DNA of 40,853 nucleotides from Pseudomonadota bacterium (GTDB lineage: Bacteria > Pseudomonadota > Gammaproteobacteria > Burkholderiales > JAJZQI01). The translations under genes and the position numbers were made by a program. Every line of letters begins with the position of its first letter. Within the stretch, counting starts at the first letter, position 1. Location of the stretch: the NCBI GenBank assembly GCA_021847305.1, contig JAJZTZ010000007.1:1-40853 (forward strand), in the 5' to 3' direction. Below the pieces are notes generated by a model, which ran no database searches, was not told where the DNA came from, and was given only the letters and a program-made list of their open reading frames with translations. Positions 28,730-36,298 of the stretch are shown piece by piece.

Positions 28730-29790
28730 ACTTGTTCTCTGGCAGTGGCCACAGCAGCCTTTATCACCGTAGCAAAATCGGCTGGGGCGAGTCCCAGCAT
28801 ATCCACCTGCCGTTCGGCAAAAAATGCCGCAATATTCTCATCCAGCCGCTCCAGCAACGAATCGCGCAGCAGCGCCTCCAGATCGGCCAGGGTACGCTTG
28901 GGTTGCAGGAATACGTCGCCGGTAAACCAGACCTGCTTGAGTCGTTCGCTCGGCTTGTCGTAGGCCACCCGTACGCGCAGCAGGCCGCCGGCAAATTTCT
29001 GCGCGGCCTCCAGCAAGGGCCGGTCGCTCAACGGCTTTTGCACCAGATCAACCCAGTCGGGCGTATCGATTTCGGCGAGAGCTTCCTGATAGCGTCGCTC
29101 TTCTGCGGCATTAAGCGCACCGTGCACGAAGTCGACGCCGAATTCTTCGGCAAACGCCTGCATAATGCACTGCTGTACCGTATCCAGCGCGGGCACCGAA
29201 CCGAGCAGATCCGCCAGGTTAATCACCCGCTCGCGCGCCGAGGCGATGGCTTTGTCGGCCAGTTTCTCCGCCGGGATGCGCAGCACGCGCAGCATTTTTT
29301 CCACGTCAAACTGGATCAGCAAGGTACCCTGATACATCAGAGCGTCACCGTCGAATGCGCCGCCGGTTCCGGAAATCTTGCGCCCATCCACTTCAATGTC
29401 GTTGCGCGGGCGGAACACTGCGTTCACGCCCAGGGCACTGATACCGCGGGCTGCCGCTTCGCAGATGCGGCGGGTGATCACGGTCATGTCAGCCGTGCCC
29501 AGATCCCGCTTGTGCAGATAAAGCTCCCAGCCCAGCTGGGTTTCATCGAAATATATCGCTCCGCCGCCGGTAATGCGGCGCTGCACATCCACGCCGTGTG
29601 CGGCACAGTACTCCAGGTTCAGCTCCTGCTCGGCGCTCTGGTGAAAACCCAGCAAGGCGCAGGGAGTAAAGCGCAGAAAGCGCAGGGTACTCGGGCTTTC
29701 GTCAGCCTGGCGCGCCTCCAGCAAAGCGCGGTTGAGCGCCATGTTTTCTGCCGCCCGGCGCACCCCGGTATCGATTACTCGCCACTGCAT
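28726..29790 (-). CDS. sLplA-type lipoate:protein ligase dedicated to LbpA
   Basis: A 354-residue ligase of the BPL/LplA family. The lipoate-binding RRITGGGAIYFDE motif is at residues 71-83 and the lysine of GRKISGTG (Lys138) is at the position that contacts the acyl-adenylate. A C-terminal accessory domain (about 250-354; RVAYDKPSERLKQVWFTGDVF in parts) is present, so activation and transfer can be done by one protein. In sHdr clusters such ligases (sLplA) load octanoate or lipoate on LbpA and not on the housekeeping 2-oxoacid dehydrogenases. It begins 11 bases after the first lipS gene. Confidence 0.85.
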   Translation of the reverse strand: MQWRVIDTGVRRAAENMALNRALLEARQADESPSTLRFLRFTPCALLGFHQSAEQELNLEYCAAHGVDVQRRITGGGAIYFDETQLGWELYLHKRDLGTADMTVITRRICEAAARGISALGVNAVFRPRNDIEVDGRKISGTGGAFDGDALMYQGTLLIQFDVEKMLRVLRIPAEKLADKAIASARERVINLADLLGSVPALDTVQQCIMQAFAEEFGVDFVHGALNAAEERRYQEALAEIDTPDWVDLVQKPLSDRPLLEAAQKFAGGLLRVRVAYDKPSERLKQVWFTGDVFLQPKRTLADLEALLRDSLLERLDENIAAFFAERQVDMLGLAPADFATVIKAAVATAREQV

Positions 29791-29801
29791 GATTACGAGG
29801 C

Positions 29802-30977
29802 TCAGGCGCTGCAGCAGCCACCACCCGAAGGTGCACCGGCAGTAACAACCTTAATGCCGCCGAACGAACCGCCGGAAGCCTTCACCCGACGACTGCGTTC
29901 CAGTTCGATAATGCGCTGCGGATCAATCTGCAGACCGGCATCTTCCGTCTCAATGGCCATCACCTCATCGCCAATGGCAATCGAGCAGCAGGCCGGAGTA
30001 ATGCGTACGTCACGCTCCAGACGGGCAGCCAACTCAACCATGCCGTCTGACGGATGCGCAATACCGTTCAGGCCAGCCATCACAGCATACGAGTCGATTT
30101 CAGACTTGGCGCGACCGGTCGGGCGGGCACAACCCAGCAGCAGCGGAATATCCGGCAAGGCTTCACGCGCATCGATAAAGAAGCGCCCCACTTCGGCAGA
30201 ATCAGGAGTCACGAACGGGCGTGCTTCAGGCGCATAGAACGGCATCACCACCACCAGCACCACAGCGGTCGGCTTGTGGCGCTTAATGATCTCCAGCGCA
30301 TTCCATTCACCCAGAAGACGGCCGTAATGCAGACCGATGACGATGTGCGGCACCACTTTCATGTTGGTGCTGACCAGATACTCCAGGGTCTTCTCAAAAT
30401 CATCCACCGTACGCTTCAGGTGATACACCTGCTGAATGGTGTCCTGAGAACCGATCACGTCCATCATGGCGGCATCAATGCCGGAGTCTTCCATCTTGCG
30501 GGCGATGTCCATGTCCACCAGGGCGGTGTGCATGGCAATCTTGAACTCAGGGAAGGTGTCTTTGATACGGCGGATGGTCGAATAGTAGTTATCGTATTCG
30601 ACTTCGTTGCGGTGATTCGAACCACCGGTCAGCAGCATACCCTGCGCACCACCGGCAATCTGTTCGTTCACCACGGCCCACAGATCCTCGGGCGTACGCG
30701 CCGGGATCATGGGCTCAAGAATCTTGGCTTTGCAGTGATCACACTGCAGTTTGCAGTCGCCACCGGTAATCGATACCGCTGGCCAGGCACTTTTACCACA
30801 TCCGGCGATTTCTGACGTTGCATAGGCCTTGAATGTCGGGGTATAAAAATTAACTCGACCGACCTTTTCACCGGTCATACCGGTAAAACGCTGCTCCATC
30901 TGCGATACCAGACTGGTATCCAGCGTGATGCCTTCAAGGGGTTCAACTTGCTCAAATACGGAATGCCACAAGCTCAT
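29802..30977 (-). CDS. lipS1: LipS1-type radical SAM sulfur-insertion protein of the sHdr cluster
   Basis: A 391-residue radical SAM protein from ATG 30977, which has GAGG five bases upstream; a GTG at 31010 would add 11 residues. The SAM cluster site is GGDCKLQCDHC (Cys75, Cys79, Cys82); other cysteines are Cys60 (IAGCGK), LLGCARP, ITPACCSIA and a C-terminal GGCCSA, which could bind an auxiliary cluster. It pairs with the second lipS gene 2.4 kb downstream; numbering of the two is tentative. It follows the second lbpA after a 158-base gap that contains a hairpin. Confidence 0.8.
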   Translation of the reverse strand: MSLWHSVFEQVEPLEGITLDTSLVSQMEQRFTGMTGEKVGRVNFYTPTFKAYATSEIAGCGKSAWPAVSITGGDCKLQCDHCKAKILEPMIPARTPEDLWAVVNEQIAGGAQGMLLTGGSNHRNEVEYDNYYSTIRRIKDTFPEFKIAMHTALVDMDIARKMEDSGIDAAMMDVIGSQDTIQQVYHLKRTVDDFEKTLEYLVSTNMKVVPHIVIGLHYGRLLGEWNALEIIKRHKPTAVVLVVVMPFYAPEARPFVTPDSAEVGRFFIDAREALPDIPLLLGCARPTGRAKSEIDSYAVMAGLNGIAHPSDGMVELAARLERDVRITPACCSIAIGDEVMAIETEDAGLQIDPQRIIELERSRRVKASGGSFGGIKVVTAGAPSGGGCCSA

Positions 30978-31037
30978 GCGCGCCTCGGAAATCGGGACTG
31001 TGGAAAGCACAATCAGAAATGAAAGACCATGACAGCA

Positions 31038-31055
31038 TATCAGAATTATCTGATA
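31038..31055. promoter_or_regulatory. Short dyad upstream of the first lipS gene
   Basis: TATCAG (31038-31043) and CTGATA (31050-31055) are a perfect 6-base inverted repeat with a 6-base AT spacer in the lbpA-lipS gap. It could be an operator; nothing else supports this. Confidence 0.2.
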
Positions 31056-31068
31056 CTAAAGTGCAGAA

Positions 31069-31089
31069 GGGGCGATTTAGCATCGCCCC
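31069..31089 (-). terminator. Hairpin between second lbpA and lipS
   Basis: GGGGCGAT (31069-31076) pairs with ATCGCCCC (31082-31089) around 5 bases, 47 bases after the lbpA stop on the minus strand. Only TT follows, so partial termination or mRNA 3'-end protection is more likely than full termination. Confidence 0.4.
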
Positions 31090-31135
31090 CACTGTTTTGC
31101 CTGCCGAAGCAGGCCTGTACTACCTCAGAAACCGA

Positions 31136-31573
31136 TTAGCAGCCGCCGAAACCGTCAGCGCCCATCTTGGTTTCGAAAGCGCCAGCAACAGCACCGCCGG
31201 TAACCAGACCAGAAGAGTCGCCGTCCCAGTTAGTCGGCTTCATCTTAACCAGCCAGCCATTGCCGTACGGGTCAGCGTTGATGGTGCCCGGCTTGCCAGC
31301 AACGATATCGTTGATAGCGGTGATTTCGCCAGTAACCGGAGCTTTAACGGGACCTACCCACTTACCGGATTCAACGGTAGAAACGGATTTGCCCTGCTCG
31401 ATTTCTTTACCCGCTTTTTTCGGGGTGTAAGAAACGATTTCACCAGCCAGCGCACAAGCGTAAGCGGTCATACCAACGGTGATGGTACCGTCAGCTTCTT
31501 TACGTGCCCACACGTTGTTATCAACGTTGTAGAACAGATCATCAGGCAGGTTACAGCCACGTACAGTTGCCAT
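31136..31573 (-). CDS. lbpA2: Lipoate-binding protein LbpA, second copy
   Basis: A 145-residue GcvH-like protein from ATG 31573, which has AGGAGA upstream. VDNNVWARKEADGTITVGMT and VESGKWVGPVKAPVTGEI form the lipoyl domain; Lys71 in ESGKW is the predicted lipoylated residue. LbpA proteins differ from glycine-cleavage GcvH and serve as the covalent sulfur carrier for sHdr. The C-terminus is GGAVAGAFETKMGADGFGGC (read in parts), ending in Cys. It is the second of two LbpA paralogs and lies 87 bases after the DsrE-like gene. Confidence 0.9.
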   Translation of the reverse strand: MATVRGCNLPDDLFYNVDNNVWARKEADGTITVGMTAYACALAGEIVSYTPKKAGKEIEQGKSVSTVESGKWVGPVKAPVTGEITAINDIVAGKPGTINADPYGNGWLVKMKPTNWDGDSSGLVTGGAVAGAFETKMGADGFGGC

Positions 31574-31660
31574 GTTACTTTTCTCCTCTAACAAATACAG
31601 AAATGCGAAAGTTTTTTAATTCAGCATGGCAGCTAACCACCAAACTGGTACCACAAACCA

Positions 31661-32056
31661 CTAGAAATACATTGACTTGTCGCTTGCCAGGATCAGATCG
31701 GCCAGGGTACTGGCATTGGAGATCTCGTCCACTTCAGGGATGATATCGCTATCGTCCAGCTGGTAGCCCGGCATGGCCGGCTTGCACAAGTGCAGTCGTA
31801 CACCCGCGTTTTTCGCATCACGGATGAATTCCGCTATTGTCTTGCCTCCGTCCATCGCTGTCAAATTTTCTGCAACACCCTTCTTCGCTAGCATCACGCC
31901 TTCCATGGTAAAAAAGATGCGCACATCGGCGTCCATGGAAGCCAGAATCGAAGCAATATAGAAGGGAGTGGCGCAGCGATGACGCTGGGAGGGGCCACTG
32001 GTCATGACGATGACAACCGACTTTTCTTCGTTGTCGAGATAATGGTGCTCGGCCAT
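31661..32056 (-). CDS. DsrE-family sulfurtransferase-like protein between the lbpA genes
   Basis: A 131-residue DsrE/DsrF-fold protein (KSVVIVMTSGPSQRHRCATPFYIA, MDADVRIFFTMEGVMLAKKG in parts). Cysteines are Cys28 and Cys91, the latter in HLCKPAM at the position typical for the persulfide-carrying Cys of DsrE-type proteins. It is distinct from the larger DsrE3 at 38537. Its start shares a base with the first lbpA stop (TAATG). Placement between two LbpA genes suggests sulfur transfer to or between lipoyl carriers (inference). It may correspond to the DsrE3B subgroup. Confidence 0.85.
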   Translation of the reverse strand: MAEHHYLDNEEKSVVIVMTSGPSQRHRCATPFYIASILASMDADVRIFFTMEGVMLAKKGVAENLTAMDGGKTIAEFIRDAKNAGVRLHLCKPAMPGYQLDDSDIIPEVDEISNASTLADLILASDKSMYF

Positions 32057-32502
32057 TAGCGCGCCCCTCGCTCACAGTGAATATCTTCGCGACGGGTGCG
32101 CTCGCAATACCCGGCTCGCGCAGTCTCACCCGTTACCAGCATAGACAGAGCCTCTTCCATACTTATAGCCGGTTTAACGCGGGCAATCCAGGCTTCGTAC
32201 GGCTCAATGTTCAGCAGATTGGGATCTTCCAGCACATCATGATTGGCTTCTTCAATCACGCAGTCGAACACATTGGGAACGGGGCCTGCCCACTTGCCGC
32301 TCTCAATCGTCGCAACAGGCTTGCCGGCGGGACGCAGCGTACCCGGTTTACGCACACGTACATGCAGAATTTTGCCTGCAATAGTCTGGGAAATATCGGT
32401 CATACCGACAGTCAAACTGCCGTCTTCTTCACGACGCACCCAGATTTGGTACTGGTCGTCATAATACAGTTCGGGTCGGAACTCGCAGCCGTTACAGTCC
32501 AT
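32056..32502 (-). CDS. lbpA1: Lipoate-binding protein LbpA, first copy
   Basis: A 148-residue GcvH-like protein. ATG 32502 is chosen because the family-like sequence begins MDCNGCEFRPELYY; a 19-residue upstream extension runs into the hairpin. IWVRREEDGSLTVGMTD and IESGKWAGPV give the lipoyl domain with Lys70 as predicted lipoylation site. The N-terminal CNGC pair (Cys3/Cys6) is absent from the second copy. Only a weak AAGAAA precedes the start, so translation may be lower than that of the second lbpA. It follows shdrB2 after a strong hairpin. Confidence 0.88.
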   Translation of the reverse strand: MDCNGCEFRPELYYDDQYQIWVRREEDGSLTVGMTDISQTIAGKILHVRVRKPGTLRPAGKPVATIESGKWAGPVPNVFDCVIEEANHDVLEDPNLLNIEPYEAWIARVKPAISMEEALSMLVTGETARAGYCERTRREDIHCERGAR

Positions 32503-32580
32503 ATTCGATTTCTTGTTTGATAAAACGTATTTCGCTGCTGCACCGCCTTGGCGGAGCACTGAAATAAGTTTTGCATAAGA

Positions 32581-32613
32581 AAATAAGGCGCGTGAAACTC
32601 ACGCGCCTTATTT
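32581..32613 (-). terminator. Strong hairpin between shdrB2 and lbpA1
   Basis: AAATAAGGCGCGTGA (32581-32595) pairs perfectly with TCACGCGCCTTATTT (32599-32613), 15 bp around AAC, starting 7 bases after the shdrB2 stop. On the minus strand it ends in TTATTTTCTTAT, a moderate U-tract, so it can terminate or attenuate transcription inside the island. Confidence 0.7.
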
Positions 32614-32619
32614 ACTGGA

Positions 32620-33531
32620 TTACAGCACGCCCTTGGCAGCCAGGAAGTCCAGCGAATCGCTAACGTTCGCGTGGATACCCAGTTTGCGGGCGGAGATGCC
32701 CATTGCCAGACCCAGCAGCTGAGTAAAGTACAGGATCTTGACGTTGGACTTGATGCCGAATTCGGTTTCAGCACGAACCTGATGCATTTCCAGGCCAGAG
32801 TGGCAGGTCGGGCATTCGGTCGCGATCACCTCGGCACCTGCATCTTCAGCGGCCTGAATAATATTCAGAACCAGCTGAGTAGAGGTGTCGGCATCGGACA
32901 GGGTGTGAGCGCCGCCGCAGCATGCGGTTTTCAGCGGGAAGTCGACATTCACGGCACCGGCTGCTGCCAGCAGGTCGTCCATGAAGTGCGGCTTGTAGCT
33001 GGATTCGGAGCCCGGGCCCTGATCCTTTTCCGGGAAAATCTGACGCGGACGGGTGTACATACAGCCGTAGTAGTTGGCGATCTTGATACCGTTCAGAGAC
33101 TTGCTGATCTTCTGCTTGATACCTTCAGCGCCCACATCTTCCATGATCCACTCAAGCAGATGCACGGTACGTACGTCGCCCTTGAATACCGGATCGTCAG
33201 ACTTCTTGGCCAGATCCTGAACAGTTTTCAGGGAATCTTCCGAAGTAGCCAGCTCATACTCGGCTTTCTTCAGGTTGTGGTAGCAGCCGTTACACGGAGC
33301 CATGACGGTATCGAAACCCATCTGTTCGCTGGCAATGGCCATAACACGGGAAGACATGTAGGTCTGCAGCATCGGGTGAACGTTTTTCACCTCCATCGCA
33401 CCGCAGCAGTTCCAGTCATGTACTTCTTCCATCTGCAGGCCCAGGCTGTTAACCAGAGCTTTGGTGGAATGGTCGTACGGGCCGCCGGAGCCTTCCAGTG
33501 CACAACCTGGATAGTAAGCAACCTTAGCCAT
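32620..33531 (-). CDS. shdrB2: sHdrB2, heterodisulfide-reductase-like subunit B
   Basis: A 303-residue protein from ATG 33531, behind a perfect AGGAGG six bases away. It carries two complete CCG (CX..CCX..CXXC) motifs: Cys10, Cys42-Cys43, Cys80/Cys83 and Cys157, Cys204-Cys205, Cys240/Cys243. In methanogen HdrB these bind non-cubane 4Fe-4S clusters that cleave disulfides. In sHdr the subunit is expected to act on the lipoyl-bound sulfur of LbpA in the oxidative direction. It overlaps shdrC2 by 8 bases. Confidence 0.93.
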   Translation of the reverse strand: MAKVAYYPGCALEGSGGPYDHSTKALVNSLGLQMEEVHDWNCCGAMEVKNVHPMLQTYMSSRVMAIASEQMGFDTVMAPCNGCYHNLKKAEYELATSEDSLKTVQDLAKKSDDPVFKGDVRTVHLLEWIMEDVGAEGIKQKISKSLNGIKIANYYGCMYTRPRQIFPEKDQGPGSESSYKPHFMDDLLAAAGAVNVDFPLKTACCGGAHTLSDADTSTQLVLNIIQAAEDAGAEVIATECPTCHSGLEMHQVRAETEFGIKSNVKILYFTQLLGLAMGISARKLGIHANVSDSLDFLAAKGVL

Positions 33532-34318
33532 GTGCAGCCTCCTTCTGTTCCTTGATGTATTGACGCAGAACGTCACCGGTACGGCCCCAGGACTTGGTAC
33601 GCGGCTTCACGAACATCGCCAGACCCATATGGATCTGAGCGCTGATCGGGGTACGGGTAATGAAGCGCATTACCTTACCGCTCATCAGGTCGTTCAGTTT
33701 GCTCATGCGGAATACCAGTTCCTTGAACCAGGCCAGCTTGTTGATGGCATCCATCAGGCCGCCGAGTCCGGTACCGGAAATCTGCTTGGTCTGACTGAAG
33801 AAGCCGGTCAACACTTCCATATCTTCGATACGGCCGCGATCCAGACACTGACGGGCAAACTCTTCGTCGAAGATGGAAGATTTGGATTTTTCACCGAAGC
33901 CTTCGTGTTCGATCCAGTGTGCCAGCGCCTTCATCACGCCTTCGGGACGTACGTCCTTCGGGCAGATGTTGGTGCAACGGTTGCAGGATACGCACTGCCA
34001 AATGATTTCCTTGTCCTTAAGGATTTCTTCCTTCAGACCCAGACGGGTCAGGTAAATCCAGTAACGCGGATTGAAGTCGGTGTTCTGACCGTACATGGTG
34101 CAGGAGTTGGTACAGGAACCACACTGCCAGCAGCGGTGTACGTTCTCGCCACCCGCATAACCCTGAATGACTTTCTCGAAGTCGGCATCGTAATCGCGCA
34201 GGGTACGGGGCAGAATCATCGTATTCCAGTGGCCGGATACGTCTACGCCGTCCACCACCAGTTTCTCACTCGTTACCAGACGCGCTGGATCAATGAGTGA
34301 TTTCTCATGAATTGCCAT
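33524..34318 (-). CDS. shdrC2: sHdrC2, heterodisulfide-reductase-like iron-sulfur subunit C
   Basis: A 264-residue protein with two 4Fe-4S ferredoxin motifs: CWQCGSCTNSC (Cys63, 66, 69, 73) and CVSCNRCTNICP (Cys109, 112, 115, 119). The C-terminal half is basic and helical. It passes electrons between sHdrB2 and sHdrA. An AGGAGA element precedes the ATG, 48 bases after the Hyp gene. The overlap with shdrB2 suggests a fixed C2-B2 ratio. Confidence 0.93.
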   Translation of the reverse strand: MAIHEKSLIDPARLVTSEKLVVDGVDVSGHWNTMILPRTLRDYDADFEKVIQGYAGGENVHRCWQCGSCTNSCTMYGQNTDFNPRYWIYLTRLGLKEEILKDKEIIWQCVSCNRCTNICPKDVRPEGVMKALAHWIEHEGFGEKSKSSIFDEEFARQCLDRGRIEDMEVLTGFFSQTKQISGTGLGGLMDAINKLAWFKELVFRMSKLNDLMSGKVMRFITRTPISAQIHMGLAMFVKPRTKSWGRTGDVLRQYIKEQKEAAHG

Positions 34319-34366
34319 GCAAAAATCTCCTTGTGACTAACTCGTAAGCTTTACCCTGATACCTGA

Positions 34367-35272
34367 TCAGGTAGCCGTATTACTTTCCTGACTATCCGGC
34401 CCTGCCTGGATAACACGAGACTTGCCGCTACGGCGATCTCCATCCAGGCCGAGAAACTTCTTCAGATGCTCCTCGGGACCACCGCTACGCCCAAAGTCTG
34501 CAGACAAAACACCTTCCGCCATCGAGCGGAAATAGGACGAGTACCCTTCGGCCAGCAGCAAATCGATCATCAGCGGTACCTCTTTGTAGATACCGAGTTC
34601 AGCGTACTGCTCTGCCATCCACTTGCGCGTCCCCTCAAACATCTCGGGGCTGTTGCCCAGCGGTACTTCAACCAAGTGGTCGCTGCCTTTAATAAACTCA
34701 CGCAGCGAGCCGCTTACAGTGTTCTGATCCCACACCCAGCGGGTCATCAGCGGATATTTGACCGGATCCATGAAATGCAGCATTTCCGCTGCAAAATCAT
34801 AAATCGCCCGTTTGGTCTTGCCTGCCTGCTTGCGACTCTCTTTGTCGTCGCCCTCAGACACAGGCACACCATCAACAAACTGTTGCAGGCGATCGGCCAG
34901 CAATCCTTCACCATACAGCAACTGCTTTACCAGTTCTCTTATCTGCAGCTCTCCCAGCGGTTTAAGCACCGGGAATACGCGTCGCCGAGCGGTAAAAATA
35001 AACTCGAGCATCGCTTCGACATCAACCAGAGTCATCTGGTCAATGTGGCTTTCAGCAAGAATTCCAGCAAAAAATTGCTGCTTGGCTTTTAGGCTGTCAA
35101 GGTAAGCTTCAAGCCCAGCATCCAGCTCTGTATGCGCTTTCAGCTGAGAGAAATGCTGTTGAAACAGCCTGGGATCGAACGGCAGAGTCAACTCTGCCGG
35201 CTCGATCACATCACGCTCTACTGTTACAGTTCCTTGCGCAACCTTATCAGGCTGCTTTTTGAACCATAGCAT
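34367..35272 (-). CDS. sHdr-Hyp, conserved protein of unknown function in the sHdr operon
   Basis: A 301-residue soluble protein without cysteines or known cofactor motifs. It is acidic, helical (for example SLKAKQQFFAGILAESHIDQM) and has a charged Gly/Ser-rich tail. This is the hypothetical gene that lies between shdrA and shdrC2 in known sHdr operons (orf2 in Acidithiobacillus). Its function is unknown; an assembly factor or structural role is possible. Its start lies inside shdrA, a 26-base out-of-frame overlap, and an AGGTGA precedes it, so translation is coupled to shdrA. Confidence 0.85.
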   Translation of the reverse strand: MLWFKKQPDKVAQGTVTVERDVIEPAELTLPFDPRLFQQHFSQLKAHTELDAGLEAYLDSLKAKQQFFAGILAESHIDQMTLVDVEAMLEFIFTARRRVFPVLKPLGELQIRELVKQLLYGEGLLADRLQQFVDGVPVSEGDDKESRKQAGKTKRAIYDFAAEMLHFMDPVKYPLMTRWVWDQNTVSGSLREFIKGSDHLVEVPLGNSPEMFEGTRKWMAEQYAELGIYKEVPLMIDLLLAEGYSSYFRSMAEGVLSADFGRSGGPEEHLKKFLGLDGDRRSGKSRVIQAGPDSQESNTAT

Positions 35273-36296
35273 TCAAGTCACCTACGGCACGCATAGCCAT
35301 TGCCAGACCGTGGGAGATACAGGTATCGATATCATCCGGGCCCAGTGCAGAGCCACCAACATACACGCCACGACGGGTGCTGCTGAAGGTGCTGGTGTAG
35401 TGTTCGCCGCGCTCCAGGAAGCCGTGCTTTTCCAGACCAACACCGAAGGTCTTGGAAATTTCCGGGTTGTCTTCGTTCGGATCCATACCGACAGCGTGAA
35501 CTACGATATCCATCGGGATGATAATCGGACGCTTAACCAGGGTGTCTTCGCCCTTAACCAGCAGACGGCCGTCCGGAGACTTGGTCACTTCGGCAATACG
35601 GGCTTTAACGAACTTGGTCTTGAACTCTTCCTGGGATTTCCAGTAGAACTTGTCTTCGTACAGACCGAAAGTACGGATGTCCATGTAGTAGATGAACACG
35701 TCGGTAGTCGGGGACAGTTCCTTGATTTCCATGGCCAGGTTGGTGGAAACGGTACAGCAGATCTTGGAGCACCATTCACGACCAATTTGACGGTCACGGG
35801 AACCTACGCACAACAGAATTGCAACACGTTCCGGCACACGGCCGTCAGACGGGCAGGTGATCTTGCCGGTGGCAACCATTTGTTCCATCTGGGTGGTGGT
35901 CAGCACGTCTTCGAAAGTACCAAAGCCCCATTCCGGCTTGTTGATAGAATCGAAGTGGGTGAAACCGGTACCCAGAATCACTGCGCCTACGTTTACGGTA
36001 GTGCCGTTGGACAGGGTTACGTTGAAGTTGCCTGCATCACCTTCCACCTTGGTCACTTTGGTGCCCTTGTGGATGGTAATGTTGCTGTCGCCTTCAACAC
36101 GCTTAACCATACGGCCAATCGCGTCTTTAGCCCATTCACCGCTGGGAACCAGCTTAGCGTAGCCAGACAGGATCGGAGCGCCGCCAAGAACGTTCTCTTT
36201 CTCGACCAGGATGACTTTCTTGCCAACCGAGGCCACACCCGCTGCTGCGGACAGACCGGTAGGGCCAGCGCCTACGACCAATACAGTATCACTCAT
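35247..36296 (-). CDS. shdrA: sHdrA, flavin-containing heterodisulfide-reductase-like subunit A
   Basis: A 349-residue FAD protein, much shorter than methanogen HdrA and lacking its ferredoxin inserts. VLVVGAGPTGLSAAAGVAS is the Rossmann motif (residues 5-23), VEKENVLGGAP follows, and LLCVGSRDRQIGREWCSKICC (in parts) gives Cys163, Cys176, Cys180 and Cys181 for one 4Fe-4S cluster; the second FAD motif is VYVGGSALGPDDI. It is the electron hub of the complex, presumably ending on NAD+. A perfect AGGAGG precedes the ATG, and 2 bases separate it from shdrB1. Confidence 0.94.
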   Translation of the reverse strand: MSDTVLVVGAGPTGLSAAAGVASVGKKVILVEKENVLGGAPILSGYAKLVPSGEWAKDAIGRMVKRVEGDSNITIHKGTKVTKVEGDAGNFNVTLSNGTTVNVGAVILGTGFTHFDSINKPEWGFGTFEDVLTTTQMEQMVATGKITCPSDGRVPERVAILLCVGSRDRQIGREWCSKICCTVSTNLAMEIKELSPTTDVFIYYMDIRTFGLYEDKFYWKSQEEFKTKFVKARIAEVTKSPDGRLLVKGEDTLVKRPIIIPMDIVVHAVGMDPNEDNPEISKTFGVGLEKHGFLERGEHYTSTFSSTRRGVYVGGSALGPDDIDTCISHGLAMAMRAVGDLNAMVQKAA

Positions 36297-36298
36297 TC

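Noticed and set aside
26318-29790. Reading LipS, ligase and LipT as the general housekeeping lipoate pathway or as bacteriochlorophyll genes
   Set aside because: The set adjoins lbpA and shdr genes, the radical SAM proteins are not LipA-like, and no pyruvate dehydrogenase or pigment genes are present.
31136-32502. Calling the two GcvH-like proteins glycine cleavage H proteins
   Set aside because: The lipoyl site is ESGKW rather than ExVKA, no gcvT or gcvP is present, and the context is sHdr, which matches LbpA.
32620-36296. Methanogen-type or Flox-Hdr heterodisulfide reductase
   Set aside because: HdrA is short without ferredoxin inserts, there are two C and two B subunits plus Hyp, and LbpA and TusA genes adjoin; all fit sHdr.
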